A stretch of DNA of 64,000 nt. Source: Streptomyces sp. LUP47B (GTDB taxonomy: Bacteria > Actinomycetota > Actinomycetes > Streptomycetales > Streptomycetaceae). Positions 53,798-62,165 of this stretch are shown here, one piece after another. The stretch's first letter is position 1. The number at the start of each line of letters is the position of its first letter. Position numbers and translations under genes: made by a program. Under the pieces are notes generated by a model. It saw nothing but the letters and a program-made list of their open reading frames with translations. It searched no databases and was not told the origin of the DNA. Location of the stretch: assembly GCF_001746295.1 (NCBI RefSeq), contig NZ_MJAH01000004.1, forward strand, positions 124,001 to 188,000, read 5' to 3'.

Positions 53798-55132
53798 ATG
53801 AGTCCCCCTGTCGCGCCCCCGGGTTGGAGCCGCTGGCTCGTCCCCCCGGCCGCTCTCTCGGTCCATCTCTCCATCGGCCAGGCGTACGCATGGTCCGTGT
53901 TCAAGCCGCCGCTCGAGTCCTCGCTCGGTCTCAGCGGCACGCAGAGCGCACTGCCCTTCCAGCTCGGCATCGTGATGCTCGGCCTGTCCGCCGCGTTCGG
54001 CGGCACGCTCGTCGAGCGCAACGGGCCGCGCTGGGCGATGACGGTGGCGCTGATCTGCTTCTCGTCCGGCTTCCTGATCTCCGCGCTGGGCGCGGCCACC
54101 GAGCAGTACTGGCTGATAGTCCTCGGCTACGGCTTCGTCGGCGGCATCGGCCTCGGCATCGGCTACATCTCCCCGGTATCCACGCTGATCAAGTGGTTCC
54201 CCGACCGGCCCGGCATGGCCACCGGCATCGCCATCATGGGCTTCGGCGGCGGCGCGCTCATCGCCTCGCCCTGGTCGGCGCAGATGCTGCAGTCCTTCGG
54301 CTCCGACAGCTCCGGGATCGCCCTGGCGTTCCTCGTGCACGGGCTGTCGTACGCCGTCTTCATGCTCCTCGGAGTCCTGCTGGTGCGCGTGCCGCGCAGC
54401 GAGAAGCCGGTCGAGAGCGCGCCCAGCGCCTTCGAAGGACCGCAGGTCTCGGCCCGCAACGCCGTGCGCACGCCCCAGTTCTGGTGTCTGTGGGTCGTGC
54501 TGTGCATGAACGTGACCGCGGGCATCGGCATCCTGGAGAAGGCCGCGCCGATGATCACGGACTTCTTCAAGGAGACGTCGACCCCGGTCTCGGCGTCGGC
54601 CGCGGCCGGCTTCGTCGCGCTGCTGTCGGCGGCCAACATGGCCGGCCGGATCGGCTGGTCGTCGACGTCCGACCTGATCGGACGGAAGAACATCTACCGC
54701 GTCTACCTGGGCGTGGGCGCCGTGATGTACGGGCTCATCGCCCTGTTCGGTGACTCCTCCAAGCCACTGTTCATCCTGTGCGCGCTGGTGATCCTGTCCT
54801 TCTACGGCGGCGGCTTCGCGACGATCCCCGCCTACCTGAAGGACCTCTTCGGCGCCTACCAGGTCGGCGCCATCCATGGCCGGCTGCTCACCGCCTGGTC
54901 CACCGCCGGCGTTCTCGGACCGCTGATCGTGAACTGGATCGCCGACCGGCAGGAGGACGCGGGCAAGAGCGGGTCCGCCCTCTACGGCCTGTCGTTCGTG
55001 ATCATGATCGGGCTGCTCGTCGTCGGCTTCGTCGCCAACGAACTGGTCCGCCCCGTCAGTGCCCGCCACCACATTCCCGCACCGAGGGAGGCCGCCGATG
55101 TCGCAGTCCGACAGCAGCCAGAGTCCGCCTGA
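53798..55132 (+). CDS. OFA-family MFS transporter (oxalate/formate antiporter type)
   Basis: The start is ATG 53798 (MSPPVAPPGWSRWLVPPAAL), giving 444 residues; the upstream open frame is not coding. Twelve hydrophobic segments are seen. Family motifs include HLSIGQAYAWSVFKPPLESS, GIGLGIGYISPVSTLIKWFP and GMATGIAIMGFGGGALI. OFA members exchange oxalate, formate or other monocarboxylates. Its location next to fdhD and the formate dehydrogenase remnant supports formate or oxalate. A 45-residue membrane protein overlaps its 3' end. Confidence 0.9.
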   Translation: MSPPVAPPGWSRWLVPPAALSVHLSIGQAYAWSVFKPPLESSLGLSGTQSALPFQLGIVMLGLSAAFGGTLVERNGPRWAMTVALICFSSGFLISALGAATEQYWLIVLGYGFVGGIGLGIGYISPVSTLIKWFPDRPGMATGIAIMGFGGGALIASPWSAQMLQSFGSDSSGIALAFLVHGLSYAVFMLLGVLLVRVPRSEKPVESAPSAFEGPQVSARNAVRTPQFWCLWVVLCMNVTAGIGILEKAAPMITDFFKETSTPVSASAAAGFVALLSAANMAGRIGWSSTSDLIGRKNIYRVYLGVGAVMYGLIALFGDSSKPLFILCALVILSFYGGGFATIPAYLKDLFGAYQVGAIHGRLLTAWSTAGVLGPLIVNWIADRQEDAGKSGSALYGLSFVIMIGLLVVGFVANELVRPVSARHHIPAPREAADVAVRQQPESA

Positions 55133-55235
55133 CCGGCGCCCGCTGATCGCCCTGGCCTGGGTGTGGGTCGGCGCGCCGCTCGCCTACGGGCTCTACGAAC
55201 TCGTTCAGAAAGCGACGCAGCTGTTCACCGGGTGA
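55098..55235 (+). CDS. Small single-span protein, putative MFS transporter small subunit
   Basis: The ATG lies within the last 35 nt of the transporter gene in another frame, with GGGAGGCC 5-7 nt upstream. It encodes 45 residues: a polar start (MSQSDSSQSPPDRRP), one transmembrane helix LIALAWVWVGAPLAYGLYEL, then a short amphipathic end VQKATQLFTG. Small proteins of this size are annotated next to OFA-type transporters in other actinobacteria, and the overlap implies translational coupling. Its role in transport is inferred. Confidence 0.8.
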   Translation: MSQSDSSQSPPDRRPLIALAWVWVGAPLAYGLYELVQKATQLFTG

Positions 55236-55380
55236 CTGTTCGGTAGGTGTTCGGGCGTCCGAGGGTGTGAGGGAAGCCGACAACTCGGGCGCCCGTTTCC
55301 TGTGGCCTTACGTGCCCTCGTACCCGTGGGTCACTGATCAGACTGGAGGATCCCAACCCAAGGCAACGAGGGGACCCTCC

Positions 55381-56319
55381 ATGAACGGCTCGCGGATCGC
55401 CGCAGTCGGCCACTACCAGCCCGCCAAGGTACTCACCAACGAGGAACTGGCGGGCCTGGTCGACACCAGCGACGAGTGGATCAGGTCCCGGGTCGGGATC
55501 AGGACCCGCCACATCGCCGGTCCCGACGAGCCGGTCGACGAGCTCGCCTCGCACGCCGCCGCCAAGGCGCTGGCCTCGGCCGGGCTCGCCCCCGCCGACA
55601 TCGACCTGGTCCTGGTCGCCACATCGACCGCCGTCGACCGGTCCCCGAACATGGCCGCCCGGGTCGCGGCCCGGCTCGGCATCCCCTCGCCGGCCGCGAT
55701 GGACGTCAACGTGGTGTGCGCCGGCTTCACCCACGCGCTGGCCACCGCGGACCACACCGTCCGGGCCGGTGCGGCGACCCGGGCGCTGGTCATCGGCGCC
55801 GACAAGATGTCGGCGGTGACCGACTGGAGCGACCGCACCACCTGCGTGCTCGTCGGCGACGGGGCGGGGGCGGCGGTCGTCGAGGGGACCGACGTGCCCG
55901 GCATCTCTCCCGTGCTGTGGGGATCGGTGCCCGAGATGGGGCACGCCGTGCGGATCGAGGGTGAGCCGGCGCGGTTCGCGCAGGAAGGGCAGAGCGTCTA
56001 CCGCTGGGCGACCACCAAGCTTCCGGCGCTGGCCCGGCAGGCCTGCGAGCGTGCGGGGCTCACCCCCGAGGACCTCGCCGCGGTCGTGCTGCACCAGGCG
56101 AACCTGCGGATCATCGAGCCGCTCGCGGAGAAGATCGGCGCGGTCAACGCCGTGGTGGCCCGTGATGTCACGGAGTCCGGGAACACGTCGGCGGCCAGTA
56201 TTCCGCTCGCGTTCTCCAAACTGGTCGAGCAGGGCGAGATCTCCACCGGGGACCCGGTGCTTCTCTTCGGGTTCGGCGGCAACCTGTCGTACGCGGGGCA
56301 GGTCGTCCGCTGCCCGTGA
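55381..56319 (+). CDS. 3-oxoacyl-ACP synthase III (FabH-like)
   Basis: The 312-residue protein starts at ATG 55381 with GAGGGG upstream. The KAS III triad is complete: Cys113 in DVNVVCAGFTHALA, His238 in VVLHQANLRIIEPLAEK and Asn268 in ESGNTSAASIPLA. The N-terminal SDEWIRSRVGIRTRHIA is family-typical. It starts fatty acid or polyketide-like chains from an acyl-CoA. No acyl carrier protein or fabD/fabF gene is next to it, so it is a stand-alone paralogue rather than the primary fatty-acid operon copy. Confidence 0.93.
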   Translation: MNGSRIAAVGHYQPAKVLTNEELAGLVDTSDEWIRSRVGIRTRHIAGPDEPVDELASHAAAKALASAGLAPADIDLVLVATSTAVDRSPNMAARVAARLGIPSPAAMDVNVVCAGFTHALATADHTVRAGAATRALVIGADKMSAVTDWSDRTTCVLVGDGAGAAVVEGTDVPGISPVLWGSVPEMGHAVRIEGEPARFAQEGQSVYRWATTKLPALARQACERAGLTPEDLAAVVLHQANLRIIEPLAEKIGAVNAVVARDVTESGNTSAASIPLAFSKLVEQGEISTGDPVLLFGFGGNLSYAGQVVRCP

Positions 56320-56376
56320 CATGCGGGATGTGACGAGGTCGATTCGCGGTTTACCTGGCTGCTGTGCGCCGTAGAC

Positions 56377-56385
56377 TGTAGACAA
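56377..56385. promoter_or_regulatory. Possible GntR operator half-sites
   Basis: TGTAGACAA, preceded immediately by another GTAGAC (56371-56376), forms a short direct repeat 55 nt before the GntR start. Read on the other strand it gives TTGTCTACA, which resembles FadR-type GntR sites (TnGTnnnACnA). It is a weak match. Confidence 0.3.
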
Positions 56386-56438
56386 AAGGCAACTGGTAGG
56401 GGTGTCCGGGGTGTCCGCCGTCGAGGAGGGGGACCGCG

Positions 56439-57116
56439 ATGTTGTCGACAGGTCTGCCGCAGGGAGCCGTGCCGAAGCTCGAGCGTCCGGGTCCGCTGCG
56501 CGATCGCGTGTATGAGGCGTTGCTCGAACTGATCACGACGCGTGCGCTGCAGCCGGGTCAGCATTTGGTGGAGAGTGAGTTGGCGGGGCATCTGGGGGTG
56601 TCGCGGCAGCCGGTGCGTGAGGCTTTGCAGCGGTTGAACACTGAGGGTTGGGTGGATCTGCGGCCTGCTCAGGGTGCGTTCGTGCATGAGCCGACGGATG
56701 AGGAGGCTGATCAGCTTCTGACGGTGCGGACGTTGTTGGAGGCGGAGGCTGCGCGGTTGGCGGCGGTGAACGCGGGCAGTGCCGGTGTCGCCGTGCTGGA
56801 GGAGTTGTGTGCGCAGGGTGAGAGTGCGGTCGCCGCGGACGACGTGGACGCCGCGGTGGCTTTGAATGCCCGACTGCATGCGATGGTCATGGAGTTGGCG
56901 GGCAATGCGGTTCTGGCGGAGTTGGCGGGGCAGGTGGATCGCCGGGTGCGCTGGTACTACACGCCGATCGCCCGGCAGCGCGGTCGGCAGTCCTGGATCG
57001 AGCACCGTGAGCTGATCGCCGCGATCGCCGACCGCGACCAGCGGCGGGCCACCGAACTGATGCGGGAACACACCGAGCACACGCGAACGTCGTACCACGC
57101 ACGCCGACGCCCGTAG
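56439..57116 (+). CDS. GntR-family regulator, FadR/FCD type, with unusual codon use
   Basis: The 225-residue protein has a winged HTH (LRDRVYEALLELITTRALQP, GQHLVESELAGHLGVSRQPV, REALQRLNTEGWVDLRPAQG) and a helical FCD effector domain. The latter has the metal-binding pattern ALNARLHAMVMELAGNAVLA and SWIEHRELIAAIADRDQRRA. FCD regulators sense organic acids or amino acids. At least thirteen Leu codons are TTG and many codons end in T, most dense between 56510 and 56950, unlike its neighbours. It has no obvious target next to it. Confidence 0.92.
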   Translation: MLSTGLPQGAVPKLERPGPLRDRVYEALLELITTRALQPGQHLVESELAGHLGVSRQPVREALQRLNTEGWVDLRPAQGAFVHEPTDEEADQLLTVRTLLEAEAARLAAVNAGSAGVAVLEELCAQGESAVAADDVDAAVALNARLHAMVMELAGNAVLAELAGQVDRRVRWYYTPIARQRGRQSWIEHRELIAAIADRDQRRATELMREHTEHTRTSYHARRRP

Positions 57117-57124
57117 TCACCCCA

Positions 57125-57242
57125 CACCTCACCGGAACGCGTCCGCGTGGTCCCGGGCCCATCGGGCGAAGGCGCGTGGCGGTCGTCCCGTGATCTGCTG
57201 CACCGTGGGCAGCATCACCGACTCGTCCAGGGTGCCGTCTAC
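57125..57242. repeat. Direct repeat, copy 1 (duplicated 3' end of the NmrA-type gene)
   Basis: This 118-bp segment matches 57282-57399 with four mismatches, three of them C/T; the offset is 157 nt. After 57242 the two copies diverge. Confidence 0.85.
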
Positions 57243-57281
57243 GATGAAGCGGACGTCGTACCCGCTTGCCGGCAGCGTGGT
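57129..57281 (-). pseudogene. 3' fragment of an NmrA-type paralogue
   Basis: Reading leftwards from 57281, the frame gives LPASGYDVRFIVDGTLDESV, then MLPTVQQITGRPP and an end DAFR with a stop at 57129. It is almost the same as the last 37 residues of the intact gene, but its first ~12 residues differ (GYDVRFIVDGT against FFAFFVDGT). It thus comes from a diverged paralogue or an unequal-crossover product, not a simple tandem copy. It has no start. Confidence 0.7.
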
Positions 57282-57399
57282 CACCTCATCGGAACGCGTC
57301 CGTGTGGTCCCGGGCCCATCGGGCGAAGGTGCGTGGCGGTCGTCCCGTGATCTGCTGCACCGTGGGCAGCATCACCGACTCGTCCAGGGTGCCGTCGAC
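57282..57399. repeat. Direct repeat, copy 2 (within the intact NmrA-type gene)
   Basis: This is the counterpart of 57125-57242. It forms the last ~38 codons of the intact reading frame and includes its stop codon at 57286-57288. Confidence 0.85.
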
Positions 57400-58119
57400 G
57401 AAGAAGGCGAAGAAGGCGTCGACGTACGGTTTCGGCACGCCGGCCGCTTCCATCTCCGCGCGTGTCTCCTCGTGCTCCAGTCCCACGGCACGCAGGTCCC
57501 GGCCCAGCGCCGAGCCAAGGATCCGGACCCGGTCGGCGGGCAACAGCGCCTCGGGGCCGGTGACTTCGAGAACGCGGCCCGCGAACTCGTCGGACAGCAG
57601 GGCTCGGAGCGCGACCTGCGCGATGTCGTACGGGTCGATGTCCGTGGTCCGCGCGTCCGGGAAGGGCACCCGAACCGTGTCACCCTCGCGGATCTGGTCC
57701 GCGAGCCGCAGCGCGTTGGTCATGAAGCTCGTCGGGCGGACGAACGTCCATGCGAGTCCCGAGTCCCGTACGGCGTCCTCCGCGTCCAGCAGATAGCCGG
57801 CGACCGCGTTGTCCCTGTCGCCGGTACCCGCAGACAGGCCGGAGAGCAGGACCACGCGACGCACCCCCGCGGCCCGCGCGTCCGCCAGGATCTGCCGCTG
57901 GCCGCCGTACCCGGGCATCAGGAACAGCCCGCGCACGCCGTCCAGGGCGGCCCGCACGGTCTCGGGCCGGTTCAGATCCCCCGCCACGGCCTCCACCCCG
58001 GCCGGTAACCCCTCGCTGCGCCCGGACCGGCTGACCGCCCGCACCCGCTCGCCGGACTCCGCCAGCGCACGCACGAGCTCGGCCCCCACGTTCCCCGTCG
58101 CACCCGTCACCAGAAACAT
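57286..58119 (-). CDS. NmrA-like NAD(P)-binding protein
   Basis: The start is ATG 58119 (MFLVTGATGNVGAELVRALA), giving 277 residues; GTG two codons earlier is equally possible, with GGGAGGGG upstream. The Rossmann motif GATGNVG is at residues 6-12, followed by VRAVSRSG and AGDLNRPETVRAAL. The lack of a YxxxK pair points to the NmrA/HSCARG group of redox sensors or quinone reductases. Function is unassigned. Its 3' end is duplicated just downstream. Confidence 0.9.
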   Translation of the reverse strand: MFLVTGATGNVGAELVRALAESGERVRAVSRSGRSEGLPAGVEAVAGDLNRPETVRAALDGVRGLFLMPGYGGQRQILADARAAGVRRVVLLSGLSAGTGDRDNAVAGYLLDAEDAVRDSGLAWTFVRPTSFMTNALRLADQIREGDTVRVPFPDARTTDIDPYDIAQVALRALLSDEFAGRVLEVTGPEALLPADRVRILGSALGRDLRAVGLEHEETRAEMEAAGVPKPYVDAFFAFFVDGTLDESVMLPTVQQITGRPPRTFARWARDHTDAFR

Positions 58120-58308
58120 GTACACCCCTCCCTCGCGCCCATCCTGCGCGGCCGGGTGCCGGGACACCAGAGTGCGACAGGTCTTTGTCCTGAGAGTGGA
58201 GAAAGTCGGCATCAATCTGTGCACAGCTTCTTCCCAGGTTCGGCAGCCGCTGCTACGTTCCCCTCGAAAGCCCGGCAACTGGTGGCCGAATGAGGCGGGG
58301 AGGGGCTC

Positions 58309-59499
58309 GTGAGACGCATGACGGCACGACCCGCGAACGCGCATCAGGCCCGGCTGCTCAAACTGTTGCGCGACGGAGGACCCAACTCCCGTGCGCAACT
58401 GGGCGATCAGGTCGACCTGTCACGGTCCAAGCTGGCCGTGGAGGTGGACCGGCTGCTGGAGACGGGCCTGATCGTGGCCGACGGACTCGCCGCCTCCCGC
58501 GGTGGGCGCCGCTCCCACAACATCCGGCTCGCCCCCAATCTGCGTTTCCTCGGCGTGGACATCGGCGCGACCTCGGTCGACGTCGCTGTCACCAACGCCG
58601 AGCTGGAGATCCTGGGACATCTCAACCAGCCCATGGACGTCCGCGAGGGCCCGGTCGCGGTCTTCGAGCAAGTCCTGTCCATGGCCGCTAAGTTGAGGGC
58701 CTCGGGGCTCGCGGAGGGTTTCGACGGCGCCGGCATCGGCGTCCCGGGGCCGGTCCGCTTCCCCGAGGGCGTACCGGTGGCTCCGCCGATCATGCCCGGC
58801 TGGGACGGCTTCCCCGTGCGGGAGGCGCTCAGCCAGGAACTCGGCTGTCCGGTCATGGTCGACAACGACGTGAACCTGATGGCGATGGGGGAGATGCACG
58901 CGGGCGTCGCACGCTCCGTGGGCGACTTCCTCTGCGTGAAGATCGGCACCGGCATCGGCTGCGGCATCGTCGCCGGCGGTGAGGTCCACCGCGGGGTGAC
59001 GGGCAGCGCGGGCGACATCGGGCACATCCAGGCCGTGCCCGACGGCCGACCGTGCGCCTGCGGCAACCGGGGCTGTCTGGAAGCCCACTTCAGCGGGGCC
59101 GCTCTCGCCCGGGACGCCGTGGAGGCGGTCGAGCAGGGGCGCTCCGAGGAGCTCGCCACACGCCTCGCGGCGAACGGCGGCCTGACCGCGGTCGACGTCG
59201 CCGCCGCCGCTGCCGCCGGTGATCCCACCGCCCTCGACCTGATCCGTGAGGGAGGCAACCGGACCGGCCAGGTCATCGCCGGACTGGTCAGCTTCTTCAA
59301 CCCTGGCCTGGTGGTGATCGGCGGCGGGGTGACCGGCCTCGGCCACACCCTGCTCGCCGCGATCCGCACCCAGGTCTACCGCCAGTCGCTGCCGCTGGCG
59401 ACCGGCAACCTGCCCATCGTTCTGGGGGAGTTGGGCCCCACCGCCGGAGTCATCGGCGCGGCCCGGCTCATCAGCGACCACCTGTTCTCACCCGCGTAA
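58309..59499 (+). CDS. ROK-family transcriptional regulator
   Basis: The 396-residue protein has an N-terminal winged HTH (NAHQARLLKLLRDGGPNSRA, QLGDQVDLSRSKLAVEVDRL). A ROK sugar-kinase-like domain follows: FLGVDIGATSVDVAVTN, GIGVPGPVRFPEG and VMVDNDVNLMAMGE. The zinc cluster is CACGNRGCLEAHFSG. The GTG start has GGGGAGGGG upstream; an ATG 9 nt later is an alternative. It precedes the sugar ABC operon by 115 nt, and likely controls it in response to the imported sugar. Confidence 0.93.
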   Translation: MRRMTARPANAHQARLLKLLRDGGPNSRAQLGDQVDLSRSKLAVEVDRLLETGLIVADGLAASRGGRRSHNIRLAPNLRFLGVDIGATSVDVAVTNAELEILGHLNQPMDVREGPVAVFEQVLSMAAKLRASGLAEGFDGAGIGVPGPVRFPEGVPVAPPIMPGWDGFPVREALSQELGCPVMVDNDVNLMAMGEMHAGVARSVGDFLCVKIGTGIGCGIVAGGEVHRGVTGSAGDIGHIQAVPDGRPCACGNRGCLEAHFSGAALARDAVEAVEQGRSEELATRLAANGGLTAVDVAAAAAAGDPTALDLIREGGNRTGQVIAGLVSFFNPGLVVIGGGVTGLGHTLLAAIRTQVYRQSLPLATGNLPIVLGELGPTAGVIGAARLISDHLFSPA

Positions 59500-59614
59500 G
59501 CCATTTCTCGGTACGGCACTGTCCGCCACGGCACCTTCCGACACGCCTCTTCAGCACAGCGCTCCTGCTTCGCCCTGCCCTGAAACCGGCCCGCACGCCC
59601 GCCAAGGGGACCTC

Positions 59615-61132
59615 ATGGCACCAGAACCACCGCTGCTCAGCATGTCCGGCATCACCAAGTCGTTCCCCGGAGTCCGGGCCCTGGACGGCGTCGACCTCGA
59701 TGTCCAGGCCGGCGAAGTGCACTGTCTGCTCGGCCAGAACGGGGCCGGGAAGTCCACGCTCATCAAGGTGCTCGCCGGCGCCCACCAGCCCGACACCGGC
59801 CGCCTGCGCTGGCGCGGCGAGGAGGTCACGCTCCGCTCGCCGATCGCCGCCATGCGCCTCGGCATCGCCACCATCTACCAGGAACTCGACCTGGTGGAGC
59901 ACCTGTCCGTGGCCGAGAACGTCCACCTCGGCCACGAACCCACCGCGGCGGGGTTCGTCGTACGGGGCAAGGCGGCCCGTCAGTCGACGGCCGCACTGCT
60001 GCGACGGCTCGGGCACCCGGAGATCGATCCGGTCCGCCTGGTCGGGGAGTTGTCGGCGGCACAGCAGCAGATCGTGTCCATGGCGCGGGCACTCTCCCAT
60101 GACGTACGGCTCATCGTGATGGACGAACCGTCCGCCGCCCTCGACCCGGACGAGGTCGACAACCTGTTCCGGATCGTCGGCGACCTCACCGCCGAGGGCG
60201 TCGCCGTCGTCTACATCTCCCACCGCCTGGAGGAGATCCGGCGGATCGGGGACCGGGTGACGGTCCTCAAGGACGGCCGGGCCGTCGCCGTCGGACTGCC
60301 CGCTAAGTCGACGCCGACGCGCGAGGTCGTGGCGCTGATGACGGGCCGCAACGTCGAGTACGTCTTTCCGGAGCGGCCGGTGTCGGGACCTGGTGGTCCG
60401 CCGGTTCTGGAGGTCAAGGGCCTGGCCCGGGAAGGCGAGTTCGAACCCCTCGACCTCGTGCTCCACCCCGGAGAGATCGTCGGCCTCGCCGGACTCGTCG
60501 GCTCGGGACGCTCCGAGATCCTGGAGACCGTCTACGGCGCCCGGAAGCCCACCACCGGTCAAGTCGTCGTGGACGGCAAGGCGTTGAAGCCCGGCAGTGT
60601 CCGCGCCGCCGTCCGCGCCGGGATCGGACTGGCCCCCGAGGAGCGCAAGGCGCAGGCCCTGCTGATGCTGGAGTCGGTCACACGCAACGTCTCCGTCTCC
60701 TCCATGTCCCGCTTCTCCCGGGCCGGCTGGATCGACCGGGGCGCCGAACTCGGCGCGGCCCGGGCGGCGACCCGTGAACTGTCGCTGCGGCCCGACAACC
60801 CCTCCGTGCCGATCCGCACCCTGTCCGGCGGCAACCAGCAAAAGGCGGTCCTGGCCCGCTGGCTGCTGCGCGGCTGCCGGGTCCTGCTGCTCGACGAACC
60901 CACCCGGGGCGTCGACGTGGGCGCCCGCGCCGAGCTGTACGCGGTCGTCCGGCGACTGGCTGACGAAGGCCTGGCCGTGCTGCTGGTCTCCAGCGAGGTC
61001 CCCGAGGTGCTCGGCCTCGCCGACCGTGTCCTGGTGCTCCGCGAGGGCCGTGTCGTGCATACGGCACCCGCCCGTGAGCTCGACGAACACCGTGTACTCG
61101 ACCTCGTCATGGAAGGAAGCCCGGCGTCATGA
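59615..61132 (+). CDS. Sugar ABC transporter ATP-binding protein (RbsA/MglA type, two ATPase domains)
   Basis: The 505-residue protein has two ATPase halves. The first has Walker A GQNGAGKSTLIK (near 45), LSAAQQQIVSMARAL and Walker B LIVMDEPSAALD. The second has GLVGSGRSEIL as a degenerate Walker A, LSGGNQQKAVLARWLLRG and VLLLDEPTRGVDVGARAELY. This is the CUT2 class that drives ribose, galactose, xylose or inositol uptake. Its stop overlaps the permease start (ATGA). In-operon order ATPase-permease-binding protein is conserved. Confidence 0.95.
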   Translation: MAPEPPLLSMSGITKSFPGVRALDGVDLDVQAGEVHCLLGQNGAGKSTLIKVLAGAHQPDTGRLRWRGEEVTLRSPIAAMRLGIATIYQELDLVEHLSVAENVHLGHEPTAAGFVVRGKAARQSTAALLRRLGHPEIDPVRLVGELSAAQQQIVSMARALSHDVRLIVMDEPSAALDPDEVDNLFRIVGDLTAEGVAVVYISHRLEEIRRIGDRVTVLKDGRAVAVGLPAKSTPTREVVALMTGRNVEYVFPERPVSGPGGPPVLEVKGLAREGEFEPLDLVLHPGEIVGLAGLVGSGRSEILETVYGARKPTTGQVVVDGKALKPGSVRAAVRAGIGLAPEERKAQALLMLESVTRNVSVSSMSRFSRAGWIDRGAELGAARAATRELSLRPDNPSVPIRTLSGGNQQKAVLARWLLRGCRVLLLDEPTRGVDVGARAELYAVVRRLADEGLAVLLVSSEVPEVLGLADRVLVLREGRVVHTAPARELDEHRVLDLVMEGSPAS

Positions 61133-62148
61133 CGCAACATGTGTCCCCGCCGAGGGGAAGCGCCGACAAAGTGCCTCCGGCGAGCGAATCGTTCGCGTGG
61201 CGAGGGGTGTTCGCCCGCGCCGACGTCCGGACCCTCTCCCTCCTCGGCGTGCTCGCCGTACTGATCCTCATCGGCGGCATCACCAAGCCCGACGAGTTCC
61301 TCGACACCCGCAACCTCCAACTCGTCCTCACCCAGGCCTCGGTGATCGGTGTCGTCACCGTCGGCATGACCTTCGTCATCACCTCCGGCGGCATCGACCT
61401 GTCCGTCGGCGCGATCGTCGCCCTCGCCTCGGTGTGGGCCACCACCGTCGCCACCCAGGAGTACGGCTTCGCGGGCATCCTCTTCACCGCGGTGATCGTC
61501 GGAGTCGGCTGCGGTCTGGTCAACGGGCTGCTCATCGCGTACGGCGGGATGGTCCCGTTCATCGCCACGCTCGCCATGCTCGCCTCGGCCCGCGGACTCG
61601 CCCTGCAGATCACCGACGGCAGGACGCAGATCGTCTCGATCAACAGCGTGCTGGATCTCGGAGAGCGGGACGCGTATGTGCTCGGCATCCCTCCGCTGGT
61701 CCTGGTCTTCGCGGTCGTGACGATCATCGGCTGGCTGGTGCTGAACCGCACCACCTTCGGCCGCCGCACGGTCGCCGTCGGCGGCAACGCCGAGGCCGCC
61801 CGGCTCGCCGGCATCGACGTCCGCCGTCAGCGCCTCTACCTCTACCTGCTGTCCGGACTGTGCTGCGGCATCGCCGCCTTCCTGCTGATCATCCTGTCCG
61901 GCTCCGGCCAGAACACCAACGGCAACCTCTACGAGCTCGACGCCATCGCCGCCGCGATCATCGGCGGAACCCTGCTCAGCGGGGGCCGCGGCACCATCAC
62001 CGGCTCCGTGCTCGGCGTCCTGATCTTCACCACGATCACCAACATCTTCGCCCTGAACAACCTGCAGAGCGACGTCCAGCAGATCGCCAAGGGCGCGATC
62101 ATCGTCGCCGCCGTGCTGGTCCAGCGCCGTACCGCAAGCACGACCTGA
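61129..62148 (+). CDS. Sugar ABC transporter permease (CUT2/RbsC type)
   Basis: The 339-residue protein starts by ATGA overlap with the ATPase gene. About ten transmembrane helices are seen. The RbsC family signature is present: GMTFVITSGGIDLSVGAIVA, GGMVPFIATLAMLASARGLA and RRTVAVGGNAEAARLAGIDV. LDAIAAAIIGGTLLSGGRGT contains the cytoplasmic contact loop. It forms the channel with the adjacent ATPase; the binding protein gene starts 17 nt after its stop. Confidence 0.95.
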   Translation: MTQHVSPPRGSADKVPPASESFAWRGVFARADVRTLSLLGVLAVLILIGGITKPDEFLDTRNLQLVLTQASVIGVVTVGMTFVITSGGIDLSVGAIVALASVWATTVATQEYGFAGILFTAVIVGVGCGLVNGLLIAYGGMVPFIATLAMLASARGLALQITDGRTQIVSINSVLDLGERDAYVLGIPPLVLVFAVVTIIGWLVLNRTTFGRRTVAVGGNAEAARLAGIDVRRQRLYLYLLSGLCCGIAAFLLIILSGSGQNTNGNLYELDAIAAAIIGGTLLSGGRGTITGSVLGVLIFTTITNIFALNNLQSDVQQIAKGAIIVAAVLVQRRTASTT

Positions 62149-62165
62149 GGAAAGGGTTCACCGCC

